Assembly (NCBI GenBank): GCA_964304625.1
Contig: OZ199838.1
Span: 62,001 to 126,000, forward strand
From: Kudoa neothunni
Taxonomy: Eukaryota > Cnidaria
DNA: 64,000 bases
Direction: 5' to 3'
Positions 12,635 to 25,520 of the stretch are shown piece by piece (position 1 is the first letter of the stretch; every line of letters starts with the position of its first letter). The position numbers and the translations under genes are program-made. The notes under the pieces were generated by a model, which saw nothing but the letters and a program-made list of their open reading frames with translations, ran no database searches and was not told the DNA's origin.

Positions 12635-13030
12635 GATAGCTCATCGGTGTGACATTCGGGCTCAGACTACTGCTTCCGTGTGATGGTGGGTCTCTATCCT
12701 AAATTTGGGAGCTGTGGTCAAAGTGTACCTTCGTTGTGAAGTTTGGTGCACTAGCAGCCAAATTCGCGTGAATAGGAGTTTGAATCGCTGGAACCCATCG
12801 AAAAGAAAATAATTTTCAGGCTTCATGGAATCAACGTCCTTAAAGGGATAGGGTTTGGTGTGGTGGTCGCACTGAGAAGAGGATGTTTAGTGAATTAAAG
12901 TCCCGCAATAATGCATAAAGATAAGGTACTGGGTTTCAAGTTACGTCCTGCGGTGCTTATAGCGTTAATGGTAAAGGTCTGACCAACCAGAATTCCACAA
13001 CCTAATAAGTAGTTTCACCAGAGGTTTTAC
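12635..13030 (+). repeat. GC-richer SINE-like repeat with tRNA-like head
   Basis: GATAGCTCATCGGTG matches an RNA polymerase III A box. About 50 nt later GGTGGGTCTCTATCC is in the position of a B box but degenerate. The following roughly 300 bp is clearly less AT-rich than its surroundings and has no open frame. A tRNA-derived SINE with a long body would explain this; a solitary decayed transposon fragment is the alternative. Confidence 0.4.
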
Positions 13031-14129
13031 ATTGTCAACGAAAAAGAAAGTTATTATAAATTTCCAAAAAATCTATGATCACATATTTCTTGCCATATAC
13101 TGAACTTTTTGTGGCCATTCTGAAGTCTCGCTGTATCCGGTCATCTATCTCAAAAAGTCCCCCTATATGAAATAACTTCGTTTTAGGGAAGAATTGTTAG
13201 GATTAAAATATTTTTAAATATTTTTTCACATTTATTCTTATAAACAACTTGTTGAGTATTAACATTATTGATTCGTGTGCGATTGGGCGCACAACCTATT
13301 TTTGAATTAAAACACGTGTTTCTTTTGTAATAAAAATATATAACACAACTAAAATTTGAGAATGATTAAAATAATTATGAAATTAATAGTAAACGTGTTC
13401 ACATTCAAACAACGCTATATTAAGCCATGATACATCCAGGTCCTTTTGTCTATGTATGTACACATTTGTATTTATTCATATTTCATACGATAAGAATTGT
13501 TGATTGAAATCTGTGATGAATTAGCGGATTGTATGATGAGGTGAAGATTATTTTTATTGAATGGATCTATCTGAATATAAATCCAGTTAACGTAATTATG
13601 GATTATTTCATTTAACGTTAATTGATTACTTCCTCCTATACAGTTAGAACGGATATAATGACGAATTTTCTATTATAATGGATTTATTATTAAGCGTGTG
13701 AAATTAATTATCCAAAAACCATAATTTTCATGGATTGAAAACACTAGTTAATTCATTCATAATTTCGTATCTAATCACGAAATATTTATTCTCCACTGAT
13801 TTCAAAGAAAAATTGTGTTTAAAGTAAATTAGAATTTCACATAAAAAATAATAATTAAATATCGTAAGCAAAATACACATACATATACATAATAGAATAC
13901 ATATTCTTAATCACAATTGAAAATCATGAATTATATCTATTATTTAACATATTTAGTTTTTGTATGAAAGAATAAATTGGAATTATTTAAATAGATTCCA
14001 ATTTTAAATAAAACTTGAATAGGTTGAATGATGTTTTTCGTGTATATAATTCCGATATCATAATAACTTAATAAACGAATATAACAAACTAGTAAGTAAG
14101 GCCAAAGGACATAGCAAAAATTTTCAACT
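13031..14129. other. AT-rich upstream region of the coiled-coil gene
   Basis: No gene seen. The last few hundred bases should hold the promoter of the gene starting at 14130, but no specific motif could be assigned. Confidence 0.45.
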
Positions 14130-17100
14130 ATGTTCAATCAATTAATATGTAAACAACATTATTTGTTAGAGTGACTAATTAGTTGCGTAGACTCCGTGTT
14201 ATTGGTAACAGTGTTATCTTATTCCATTGATGATAAAACCCGTGAAGAAATAATGACGAAGTGCAAACGATATGAAAAACTAAGGAAAGACTATTTGAGT
14301 GCATTCAATAAACTGGAAACTCTAGCTAATGAGACAGCTCCAAAAGTGGCTATAATTCAATCAATGAAGAAGAGTTATGAATCCAATAAACACCTTTGTA
14401 CAACAGAAAATCTATCCAAAATAAATTATATCGACCAAAAAAATAAGTATAAAACACCATAAATACGATGCAATAAAAGAATTTCAAGCAATTGGCCGCC
14501 ATCTCCCGAATTCTACTCATTATCCTGGGGCTAACACATGTTGCGCTGTGGATAACATATGCTACTTAAATTGGATTAATTCATTCCAATTGATAAATGA
14601 TGTTGAAGCCGAAATTAAGAAGAGTCATAAATATTTAAATGACTCCAGTTCAATGAAACATTATATAAATAGCAATAATGTTTCCAAATGTCGTTTTTCT
14701 GAAGAAAGACGGAAGCTGCTACCTTTACTTGATGAATTACAAAAAACCATAGATAAATTTAACAACCATAAATCAATAATAGAAAGATTTCCAGAACGAA
14801 AACGATGCAAATTTGACAATATTCAGGGGATAGCGGAATCAGTTAATAACAAAATTAAAGAATATACTCAATACTATAATCAAATGATGAGTGAATTGGT
14901 TCCACATTTCAAAAACATTAAACCTCAGCTACAAGCTTTTATCACATCGAATTATCCAGAATTGTTCAATATGTACTTGTTGAATTCTCAAAATTTCACT
15001 ACTACTCTAAATAATATGGATAATGAGAGAGAGTTGGTCGACAAAGAAGCTGAAATTCAAAAAATTGCTAACAAATGCAGAAGAAATTTGGTCATCAACG
15101 AAATCTTATCTCTCACAAGATTTGTCGACTCAATTGACACAAAAAATTAATGAACTAAAAAAAGTGCTCGATTCGTATAAAAATCAAAAATCCCAAATTC
15201 AACAAGTTAAAAGCAACCGTTCGACAATTAGGCAAAATATACAAGAATTATTCCAAGTTACCAACAAGGCCATTCACGATATAACATCTATAAAAACCAA
15301 AGTTGATGATTTTATAGCACGAATCGAACAATTCAATTCAAGAAACGACTCGAGTAAGCGTTTGCAAGATGGTATAACATTAAAGGAAAATATCCAAGAT
15401 TTTTTGGATAACACAAAAGTTTCATTTGATAAAACATTAAAATTAAAGTTGGAACAAGTGAAAACATTGAATGATGGAATTAACGAAAATATTGGAAAAT
15501 TTGCAAACAACACTCAACCAATTGAAAAATGATAGTCAACAAACTTTAGAAACCTTTCAGACATTAAAATCCGACATCGAAACTCTAACAACAAAGAAAA
15601 TTCCCGAATATCTAAAACAATATAATAAAGAAAAATTGGACGCAAAATTCGCCGTGGAAAATCCAACCAACATATTGAATGATATTAATATTCGAACCGA
15701 GAAATTGATTAAAACTTTGGCATCCCATGAATCCCAAATTGAAAATAAACAATTAATAGCAATAGAAAATAGTTTGACAAAAGCAAATGAAAACTCTAAA
15801 ACAAATGAAGGATAACAATGATGGTTTCAAATGGTCACTCACAAGAATTATGTCCTCATTTCTCAAAACTAAAGCTGATAAATTATGCACCATGTTTTCT
15901 GATTTTTTCGGCGTTGCCGAAAGTGAAATAAGCCAAACGTTATCAAAAATTCAGGATTTAAAATCTAAACTTGTTAATGTTCAATCCGAAATAAACAAGA
16001 ATAGAGCACTCTTGAATGAAATCAGTACACTTTCCCAAAAATTAGCCAATGATTATACCAGTATTGTGGAAGCGAAAACTAGCCTATTAACTAAGACAAA
16101 TGAAAGGCCTGATACATTTGAATCATTCATGGAAACTGAAAAATCAAGTTTAAATTTTAATCTCGAAAGAGACTCTAAAAAACTTTCTGAAGATATCAAC
16201 AAATATGAAAAATCATTTGATACTCTTGGGAAAACTGTTGGGCATGCTGTTACTGAGATTTTTAAGGAAATTAATAATATTAAATCATTTGAAGGTAGTT
16301 ACGAAACAGCCTTTAAGAATATTGAAAATGTACATGAGAGTATGATGGATTCTCTTGGCTATGGATTGCGATTAGTCGAAATCAAGGATCAAAGTCGTTA
16401 CGATCCCATAAAAGAAGAACTCAAAAATTTATTTAAAAATTACCGAGAAACACTCGAAAAACAGAAAGATGTCCATAAAATAGAGGAAGAGTATTATAAA
16501 AAATCCATCGAAGAAGCTGGCAAAAAGGTAGATGTAATTAAAAAATTTAGTGCTAATCAAAAAATTATGAAACTACTGCAAGGAAAATACTCGACAGATA
16601 ATAATTTTTCGAAATTCCTCACCTTGCTACATGGACGTGCTACCTCATTGCCTCAAAAAGAGGATATACTGAAAAACCTTGAAAGCAAATATTTTTCAAT
16701 TTCAAACAGTTATCTCAAGAATAACATAACCTTGAAAGCCACCGAAAGTGCCATTACTAGTCTTCTTCGAGTCTATGATTTAGTTAATAATGATGAATCT
16801 GCGTTACCCGATATTGACAATGTGAATGTGATCGCTGATTTGAAGAAAAATTTTGATTTATTCAAAACTACAACTGATACTATGGAAGAGGAATTGGCAC
16901 AATTATTGGCTATCAAAAATACCCTAAGTAGTGAGAATGATGAAGAAATACGAAATATTGAGGGACACTCCCGAAGTGTTTCGATTGAAAAAAATAAACT
17001 TCAATCATTCCTTGTGGATCTGGGTGCATTCATGGAAAAAGCACCTATGATAAAAGAAGTTAACGAACAACTCACTGGAAAAAAGGAAGTACTTGATAGT

Positions 17101-18021
17101 TTCATGAAAACTTCCGATTCTGAATACGAAAAAACCGTTGATTTGTTGGCGGGGAAAAAAAAAGAGATATCAACTTCTGGTCAGTCACAGATTGAGTTTT
17201 TAAATAGAGAAGAGTCTGCATATTTAAAAAAGTACCAAGAATACAAAGCCGAACATGAGAAAATTGCAGCTAAAGGCGACGATAGAGATACTGAGATAAC
17301 TAACGAGATGAAAGTGAAAACTTCTAAACTGGAAACTCAAAAAGAAAGTTTGAAGAAAATTTTGGATGAGAATAAAAATTTAATTACCGCGTCTATTTTG
17401 GCAGCATCTTCGCATTATGATAATGAAAAAAGTAGGCTTGAAGAGGAATACACTAAACAAAAATCTAAAGCCACCGACATTAAACAACAAATCGAAGCAT
17501 TTTTAATGAAATTTGATTTGGAAACTGATGATAAAAAGTTTGATCGATTGGTAATGGAATTCAATGAACTTACCTTAGGAATCGATAGTTTCCTCAATAC
17601 AAATAAAAGTTTTGTTCAAATTAGCGAATACAATGTCCAAATCGAAGCCACTATTCCAACCGAAGTAGGAGACTTTATGAGAGATCTTGAGGATGCTATA
17701 AATATGGATAAAAATAATGAAAAGGATTTAAACAATTCACCATCAACTGAAACAACTGAGACTTCCACCGAAACGAAACATACAGTCAATACTTTTGAGG
17801 AACCCGTTGACACAGATGATTATTTGGCGGGACCATCTAATGACGCCGCAGCCCTAGGAGTGTTTAACGATGTATCATCAAAAGATTATTTCAAGATTAT
17901 TATGGCCATTGGTGCTGTGGTCTTGGTTGCTATGGCAATCACTGGTGCTGTAACGCGATACAAAAGCATCAAAAAGAATGATATTTACAATAAATGCGAA
18001 AATATTTTTGTCAAAGCATGA
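14130..18021 (+). CDS. Giant coiled-coil type I membrane protein, frame interrupted
   Basis: The start is ATG 14130. A 42 bp GT-AG intron (14149-14190) joins exon 1 to 14191 and gives a clean signal peptide (MFNQLIYSVLLVTVLSYSI). Downstream are about 1,280 residues dominated by Glu/Lys/Asn/Ser heptads, a cysteine-bearing N-terminal part (TCC, NICYLNW, SKCRF, KRCKF at about 14.5-14.8 kb), a Thr/Ser/Glu-rich stalk near 17750 and one membrane span (IIMAIGAVVLVAMAITGAV, about 17900-17960) with a short basic tail. The frame advances by one base near 14.4, 15.08, 15.47 and 15.8 kb; the first could be an intron (14398-14488), the others not. The last 744 codons are open. I recognise no domain. The layout recalls Plasmodium reticulocyte-binding-like proteins, but only as analogy. 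A surface fibre or adhesin is inference. Confidence 0.75.
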
Positions 18022-18695
18022 TATTAGTATGATTATGTTATACCCGGAACAAAATTATTTAAATTATTATTCATATTTATTTCCATAGTATTATTAGTGT
18101 GTTCCGTTAAAACATGTGTTTATATGGCTTATTACGATATTTTCATTGTACAAAATTCCGGTTACACAATTGTAAATAATATTTCAAAAACCAATTATTG
18201 TTTATTTAAAATTATTATATACGAATTATTGGGATAATAATTGGTGCAGCTAATATTAAAGTGTTAATTAATGTCCATTTCAACGACACGTATTTAATCT
18301 TTTTATTCCTGTTGTGCGGTATATTGAACATTAACTTCTCCTTCGTTTAAAATGAGCATTGGACTATTGTTTCGCATTCGTTACAAACACATAATTTTAA
18401 CCCAATTAAATGTATAAAAACCGTTATTACATTTTTTAAGAAATTTTATGTATAAAAAATTTCATTAACAATATTCAATTCTCCATATCACATTCGTCCT
18501 AAAAGTAATATGTTAATTTTTATACCGAATTATATTATTTTTTGGAACCAAAATTTTTACAGTTACAATATGTTGTTAATTAAATTGGACTCTTTAAATT
18601 TTAAGGAACTTATTATTATCTGAAATGATACGATTTTAAGTCTTGTCAGTAAACTGAACGACAGGAACACATAAACCTATTTTTGGACAATCGCA
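18022..18695. other. AT-rich spacer
   Basis: Contains the 3' flank of the coiled-coil gene and probably the 5' end of the piggyBac-2 element. No unambiguous TTAA terminus with a subterminal palindrome was found here. Confidence 0.4.
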
Positions 18696-19701
18696 ATGGA
18701 TTACGACATTTGTAACGATGAGGATAAAACTAGAAAAAGAACTTCGGAAATTATAGTGCTACCTGATGTCGACATATCCGAACCGGATACATATTCTGAA
18801 GACGATACAACATTTACATCATCAATATTGAAAAAAGTTTCAGATGCGGAAGAATGTTCATCATCCGACGATTCTGACGCTGAAATTGACATTGGCCTTC
18901 AATGGAAGAAACAAGGTATCAGTTCAAATTTACCAGAGGAATTGTACAACTTAAACGACGAATTTGAAAAGTCAGATCATTTAATTCACCCCATCGATTA
19001 TTTCAACCAATTTGTTGACGATGATTTTATTGAATTAATTGTAAACGAATCAAATTGATATGCCACACAAAATAATTCGAATTTCAAGACAAACAGTTTA
19101 GAAATTAAAATTTATTTGGGAGTCATAATTTTAATGGGGATTGTACGGATGCCCCGTTACCGATGCTATTGGTCCAACCATTTCAATTATTTACCTATTT
19201 CGGATGTACTTTCTAGAGACAGTTTTGAGCAACTCTCAAAATTTTTACATTTTAATAATAATGACAATGAAACAAACGATCAGTCTTCCCATACGTTTGA
19301 TCGGTTTGTCAAAATTAGACCTTTGTTAGAGCACTTGAGGCTTGAATTTTTAAAAATCACTCCGGAGAGCATAAATTCAGTCGACGAAAAATTAATTCCC
19401 TTTAAGGGTAAGTGCCGGACAAAACAGTATATATCAAATAAACCGACCAAATGGGACTTCAAAGTTTTTGCTAGATGTGGAATAAGTGGGATAGTGCATG
19501 ATTTTCATTTGTATAATGGAAAATCGCCTGTTGTGCAAGAAAGCTGTGGTTTGGTTTCCAGGGATTTTGTAATAAAATTATGTGAAAAACTTCCAAAGAA
19601 TACGATGTTTCAATTGTATTTCGACAACTGGTTCACATCATTCTGGATGCAACTTATATTGAAAAAAAGGGGAATATATTCGATGGGGACTATTAGAAAT
19701 A
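18696..19701 (+). pseudogene. piggyBac-2 transposase, 5' half only
   Basis: A single frame from ATG 18696 carries the acidic N-terminus, then IKIYLGVIILMGI, DVLSRDSFEQLSKFLHF, SVDEKLIPFKGKCRTKQY (first catalytic Asp in VDEKL) and LYFDNWFTS (second catalytic Asp in FDNWF). One in-frame TGA at 19056-19058 lies where related transposases read through (TN.YATQ). The protein stops abruptly at GTIRNT, where a pogo-like element begins at 19702. The third catalytic residue, the YN.TKGGVD motif and the zinc ribbon are absent to the right, so the 3' half has been lost or moved. Confidence 0.88.
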
Positions 19702-20630
19702 CAGTAAGTAACCAATTTCACGCACTTTTTAAAAACCTATTTAGTTAGAATGTCGATCTGTCATTGTTTATATAATATTTTACTTATAATATTTCAATCA
19801 AAATTTTTATAAAAATTATTTTAAAAAGTTGCTAAATAACGTTAATAAAAATCGCGTGATTGACCAATCCACGCACTTTTTTCTGGTATTTCTTGTTTAT
19901 TATTTAGTTAAGTCAATATTTAATGCCATAAAACTGCCAATGTATCGCATTTTTAAATATTTATTATCTCGACTCCTAACGGTATCCTGAAGATAAAAAT
20001 TAAAATAATCAAAATCTATAAATGTTTGTAGAATCTAAAGATAGAAATTATTTACGCACAGGACAATTTAATTCTGTTGATGAAGATGTATATGAATGGA
20101 TTAGGTGGATACGAAGAAAAAAGATTGTAGTAGGCGTCGTCATGATAATCATCAAGAGAAATCAATTAGCCAAAGAAAAATGTTTACGTTCGTGTGCAAT
20201 TCGTTGGGGGTTTCGCTCTTTTAAAAAAAGGTCCAACATTAAAAAATCAAATTTTATTAGTTCGTCTACTGTTACTACATCTGAAACTACTTCGTAATAG
20301 ACCAATTAAATCAGAACATTTTTTAAAAGATACTCCGAAAATTTTATTTACAATGTAGACGAAACTACCCAATTCTACCGATAGCAACAAGAAGTGTATT
20401 TCATAGATCGATGAAAAATATTTTTGTGCTGTTAACACGTTACTCGAGTTTTAACTATCGTTTAAAAATTAATATATGGTTAATTAGTCTTTATAAACGC
20501 AATTTAATCATTATTAAATGCCAATTTTTCCTGAAATAATTGAGCGCGAATGTGTGAAATTGGGCTTGACCGGTTCTACGCACTTTTTTCCTTGCCCCCG
20601 AGGGGATTACGTGAAATTGTTTTCTTACTG
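19702..20630 (+). mobile_element. pogo/Tigger-like element, copy 1 (decayed)
   Basis: It begins CAGTAAGTAACC after TA and ends in a relic of the inverse (CACGT or ACGTGAAATTG, then CTTACTG at 20630). The 1,010 bp copy at 62534-63543 confirms both limits. ACGCACTTTTT recurs three times as a subterminal motif. At 20022-20290 are remnants of a CENP-B-type HTH (RTGQFNSVDEDVYEWIRW), typical of Tigger transposases. No DDE domain remains. The left flank is piggyBac-2 and the right flank is Helitron, so rearrangement or nested insertion occurred here. Confidence 0.8.
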
Positions 20631-23600
20631 TGGTCCAGTTCCTTTAGATATTTCACATGTAACTGTGGAATCATCATTCAAATTTAATGGCAACTTGAAT
20701 GCGCTGTGGGCTGTTCTACCATCTGGAAGTAAAGTAGCGACAATGTCTGAAGAAGCAACAACCAAAACAATTTTTGACTAACTTCTCAGCTCTGCTAATA
20801 ACAAGTTAATAATAAATGTTCTCCCTATTCCACCAGGAGTAGTATCTATAAAGAAGATATGATCATGTGCATTACCATTGTTAACATTATCCATCATGGA
20901 GTTAAATGAATAAAATTAATCTTTCATTAGTTTTGGTTTGTTAACTAACGCAAACTCTCTTTGAATTTCGTTGGAATATGGTTATCAAACGTTCTACCGA
21001 TTGATGGAAACCCCTATTTATCCAATGTTTCACCTCTCATCTCGATAACTATATTTTCGATATCGGTAAGTGCCATGTTGGAAACTATTGAGTTATATTC
21101 CACATGATCGCCAGGATTTTGTAACTGTATTTGATGTTGATAGTCTTCACACATATCAATTCCAAGTTTCATCCACAAATTGTGTGGACAACTCAATTCG
21201 CATGTTCTTAGAAATAGATCGAAAAGTCGTTATAATTGACGTGGTGTATTAGTAACAATAGCTTCGTTTAAGTGTTCTCTCAATGATTACCATCTTGAAG
21301 CGTACCACGTTTCATACATACCTCTCTATATGCTGAGTGCAGTTGACCATCAAATAATCGAAGATCTTGAAAACACTCTGGTCCTGTAATTTCATGTAAA
21401 AACATTCACTATACTTCGGATGTACAGTGTAAGCTCTTCCCAGCGTATTATCAAATTTTACATCGGCATGACCCTCCGCAGAAGTGTTTCTCTACAGAGG
21501 TTCCCATACCCCCTAGGGATGTGAAGAGTCATCATTGGAGGTGCGGGAGTCATTCAAAAATAAATTTAAAATTTAATCTTAGTTTATTCATTTCGTAATT
21601 TTCGTTAGTCCCCGTTTAAATCATGTAAGGGCGTAATGCGTACAATAATATTTCTGGTTGTTTTAATATCAATCAGTTTTGATTCAAAAATGGGATTTGA
21701 TAACTTATTTAATTTATAATTTATTCCGTTTGATTCTACGAAATAGCGCAGTGAGGAAATAGTTTATATTAGGCCTGCTCAACCTACAAAATCTAACTAT
21801 CGCTATTTTCATGTAAAATCGTAACTTTGTTATCTTTCAAAATAATATATTTATATGCTTAAGTTGTAATTAGGTTGTCAGCATTTTTGTCTACTTAGAA
21901 ATAATCTCTATCCATAAAAATACAACCACAATGTGGTTTAAACTTTGTCTTCTGTCCAAATTTTAGATCCATCATTTTATTGTATATGATTTATCATGTT
22001 ACATTTTAAGTTTTGTGCTTGAATTTATACCTGGCGTTTAATAAGAATTTTAACTAAATTTTCTTGAAAAATATTGGTACAACAAAAATCCAAGCATTTA
22101 TTTGTACATTTAAGTAGATGAATGTCAATTTTAACAGAATAATTAGTTTTTTTATTCAGGTACATTAAGGTAGCATCTGTTTTGAATTTTCGGAATCCTT
22201 CTTAACCCATTTTCTCTATGTTTAAATTAAAATATGACTTAATATAGAGTGAGGAATTCGATTGGTTTTTCCGCACTAGATGATATATGATACGAGCTTA
22301 TCGACTTCATTATGTACAAATAATAAGTATCGGAAGTCATTAAACCCCGAAAATTATTTTCATGTTTCATATTCCAACAAAATCTCTTGCTTTGAATTAC
22401 TTATGAAAACCCAGCGAGAGAAAGAGAGACGCCAGATCAAATAAATACTAAATAACAGTTGATTTTGAAATAATGTTTCTTATGAACTATGCAAATTGAT
22501 TATTTTTAATTGGCTCATTTAATTTTTACCTTTAAGCACAGCGTTTATTTAAGCGACCATAATTTTTATAGTCTAATATTAAGTTAATATTTATTTTTTA
22601 CGTATAATATTTTGGAATAATTATAATAACATAATTTATTAGAATTATTTATTACTTTACATAAAAATGGTATATATAAACAGGAATGAATAATAGCTCC
22701 AATCATTGAGTGTTAATTCATGAGGAGTGAAAAGATAATGTTCATCCTTTTTCAATTATACATTGCAAATTGAGTTAAAAAACATTTTGGTTTTAATTTA
22801 TTTTAGAAGTAAATGGGGGAATTTGAAGTTAAAATCTAAACTAAAATAATACAAATACGATTTTAAGACATTTTTCGTTGGTATTATTTTCGCATTTAAA
22901 TATAAAGAATAATTGAGTCTTGTCGTTCATATAGTTCATATAGAGGAGGTAGTGCGAAATGAGCGCGGAAATTAGAATGGGAATGCGGATGTAAAATTTG
23001 TAGGGAAACACTGCTCTACAGGAATTCCTCTCTTTCGTCTAATTCATTTGCTATCTTTCCAAATGAGATAAGAGGGAAGTTGGTTATATAATACAGTTTG
23101 TGTCAACGAATCATTCTGGCAAAATTTGAAAAACGCTGTCTAAATTATATTTTTTGGATTTTGAATCTGATCCACTAATGTTTCTTCGTTGAAATATATC
23201 CCCTGTCCATTCTCCATATGGACACTTAAATGTTGGATTGCCGGATATCGATTATGTATATCAAAACCAAAAGTCCTCCAAAATGCCCCCAGCTACTTAT
23301 ATATCGTTATGTTTGGTAATTGGTGACTTCGTCAGCATTATTTGGCTGATTAACACAATATTTTGCATCATCGAACCCTTTGTTACATATTTACGAACGT
23401 ATTTAATGGAATTGACAGAGTTACAATACTCAACGTTTATATGTGCATTAAATATCTTCGATAATAACGGACAATGTGGTATAATCCATGTATTATTGAC
23501 GACTACATCATGACCATTCCTCATCTTGAGAGTTGTAGAGAATCCGCAATGACCAGATTGTCGTCTTCTGTAAAGCGGATAGCCATTTTCATCAGTTCTG

Positions 23601-25520
23601 GTTTCTACAATAAAACGTTTCGGATACTTCTTTGTACATTTACCTCCCTTCATTTATGGACTTTGTAGATTTTCTATACCACATGGATCATGAACCATTT
23701 GTTTACTTATAATCTGAGATAACTATGGATCTTTAGTTTGATCCGGTAGTTCAGCCGATATAAATTTATCCGCGTCATTTGGATGTAATTTTCTTTGAGC
23801 AATAATAATATGTGAACATGTGGCAGACCTCTTTCCTGCCATTCAATAGTATACATGTAGCACTGCACCTGGCCAAAAATCTTGATTTTCGTGAACAATT
23901 TTATGAGTGCCGATAACTTCAAATTAAACACTCTAGCCATTAGATCATGTCTTTCTTTAGCAGCCTGACCAGTGAATAATTCGCCCGTAACATCACTTCA
24001 CAACGGATTACACATGAACGTAATAAAAAGATCTGGACGACCGAAACATCGAACATAGTTCATCTCATCTTGCTTTTTTTCGTGCAAATCGCGGGGCGAC
24101 CCTGTGTAACTGGATGGAAGAATACACGATTTCCCCCGCTCCATATGAGTACCACCATTGCATATACTACACTACTTTCTTAAATGTATATAAGAGTCAA
24201 CACGAAACTCCTTCTGATGAGCTCTAATGTAACATAATCTCTCAGACTCCAACTTAGCAAACATATCCACAGCATATTGTTGATACAATGCCTGGAAATG
24301 GTGTAATGCGTTGAAATTATTCTCTCTCATCATAAAATGAAAAACATAAAAATCTTTACATGAGACAGCTTTGTTTGTCCCAACCCAAAGAATACCAAAG
24401 TGATAACCATCTTCATCATTAATATGAATTAATGGGTATTGCAATAGATCATATGATCGATGTGTATTATGGATTCGTTAGAGTACATTCTGTTTAGTTC
24501 TCAAAACAATGTCTCTTTTCCCATGTTGTTGATCTGACATAACAACGGCAACATCATTGCATAGTGGAACATTAAATCGTCTTTTGTGTTCTCCTTCGGG
24601 ACGATTATCAGCGTCAATAACTATTTTAAAATCATGCATAGATTGCATTTACAACGCATATTTGAAGCTACCAATATATCTGTGATGCATATATAACTTG
24701 TGTTGCAGTTCCAGAACAATATCATATCTCAATTCGGGATATATGCTCGTTCTGCTCTGAGACTGTAAATTATGATCCTCCACAGAGCACAACTGTAAGA
24801 ACTTTGGTTCCTCAATGTCCGGAGATAATAGGGATCCTATTCTATGACAAATTTGGCCCCCAACTTTGAATGTGGGCATAAAACCAGGTTCACAAACGAT
24901 TTCTGCCCCAAATGATGACATTTGAAATGCATTATTATATTTCCTGATGTTTTTCAAAAAGTGTTTAGGATCATCGGTATCTCCATTTAACAAAATTCTC
25001 AATAACGACGGAGGTTCAGGTGAAACAACTAACAACACTTTCCCCCCAGAACGACATTAACCAATCGATTCGCTTTGCCATTTTTTAACAAAGCATATTA
25101 GACAGACATCGTTCATTTTTCCAATATTTATATTTTTATCGCTTGAATAACTGGCCTGGGGACATAACTCAAAGCAGCCATATTCCATGATACACCGATT
25201 AAAATATTGTCTCTTTGATAACGTTGAACCTATATATTCTGTGATGGTTCCGTTATATTTTCATGCTGACAATTTATTTGATTTTTCTGACTCATTTGTT
25301 TTTGTTCTTCCAGGAATCTCACTACATTTTGTGGAATTGTGAGAATGCGTCGATTCTTGTTTGCTATAAGGGTTCTTTGTCCCGTTGCTCTCTACTTTGT
25401 TCTCTATCTTGAGATCTTCTAACTTGCTGACGTAATCTATTCGATTCTCACCGCGAGCTTCTTTCTTCAATGGTCTCTTTCTGTCTTCTATTGGAATTTC
25501 TTATTCTGTTTTACTCTCTT
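20631..25520 (-). mobile_element. Helitron, 3'-truncated and interrupted
   Basis: Reverse-strand Helitron coding remains, read from 25520 downward, appear in order. A basic N-terminal region lies at 25261-25470. The Helitron-like N domain at 24649-25060 has PPSLLRILLNGD, then IRKYNNAFQMSSFG. DLLQYPLIHINDEDGYHFG follows near 24440, and RPDLFITFMCNP, the family signature, near 24020. EWQERGLPHVHILL of the Rep nuclease region is near 23850, and FGFDIHNRYPAIQHLSVH near 23260. LGRAYTVHPKYSECFY is near 21440, CPHNLWMKLGIDMCEDY near 21170 and the Walker A remnant TPGGIGRTFIINLLLAELR near 20840. The product would be a rolling-circle Rep/helicase. Several stops and frame breaks occur. It ends at the pogo-like element, so the rest of the helicase and the 3' hairpin are missing. 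Confidence 0.9.
21500..23037. other. Non-coding insertion within the Helitron
   Basis: About 1.5 kb of AT-rich DNA without recognisable coding separates Helitron parts that belong next to each other (RRKRGIPVE on the right side, LGRAYTVHP on the left). Both borders carry a version of the same short region: GATGTAAAATTTG, inverted, and GTAGAG followed by AAACACT or a variant. This suggests insertion or inversion at that point. No inverted-terminal element with a target duplication could be defined. Confidence 0.55.

Noticed and set aside
15130-15160. Euplotes-like shifty stops (for example AAT TAA T, AAA TGA T) at the ends of frames in the coiled-coil gene
   Set aside because: Heptad patterns show that the coding frame changes well before the stops, near 15080 and 15475, so the stops themselves are not the shift sites.
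17415-17813. Reverse-strand open frames in the coiled-coil gene
   Set aside because: Ser/Leu-rich shadows of the heptad-coding strand.
19701-19710. ACAGTAAGT read as a splice donor in piggyBac-2
   Set aside because: The same ten bases start the pogo-like element at both copies, so it is the element end, not a donor. No downstream piggyBac exon was found.
23238-23668. Forward-strand open frames around 23.2-23.7 kb
   Set aside because: They are antisense to recognisable Helitron coding on the minus strand.
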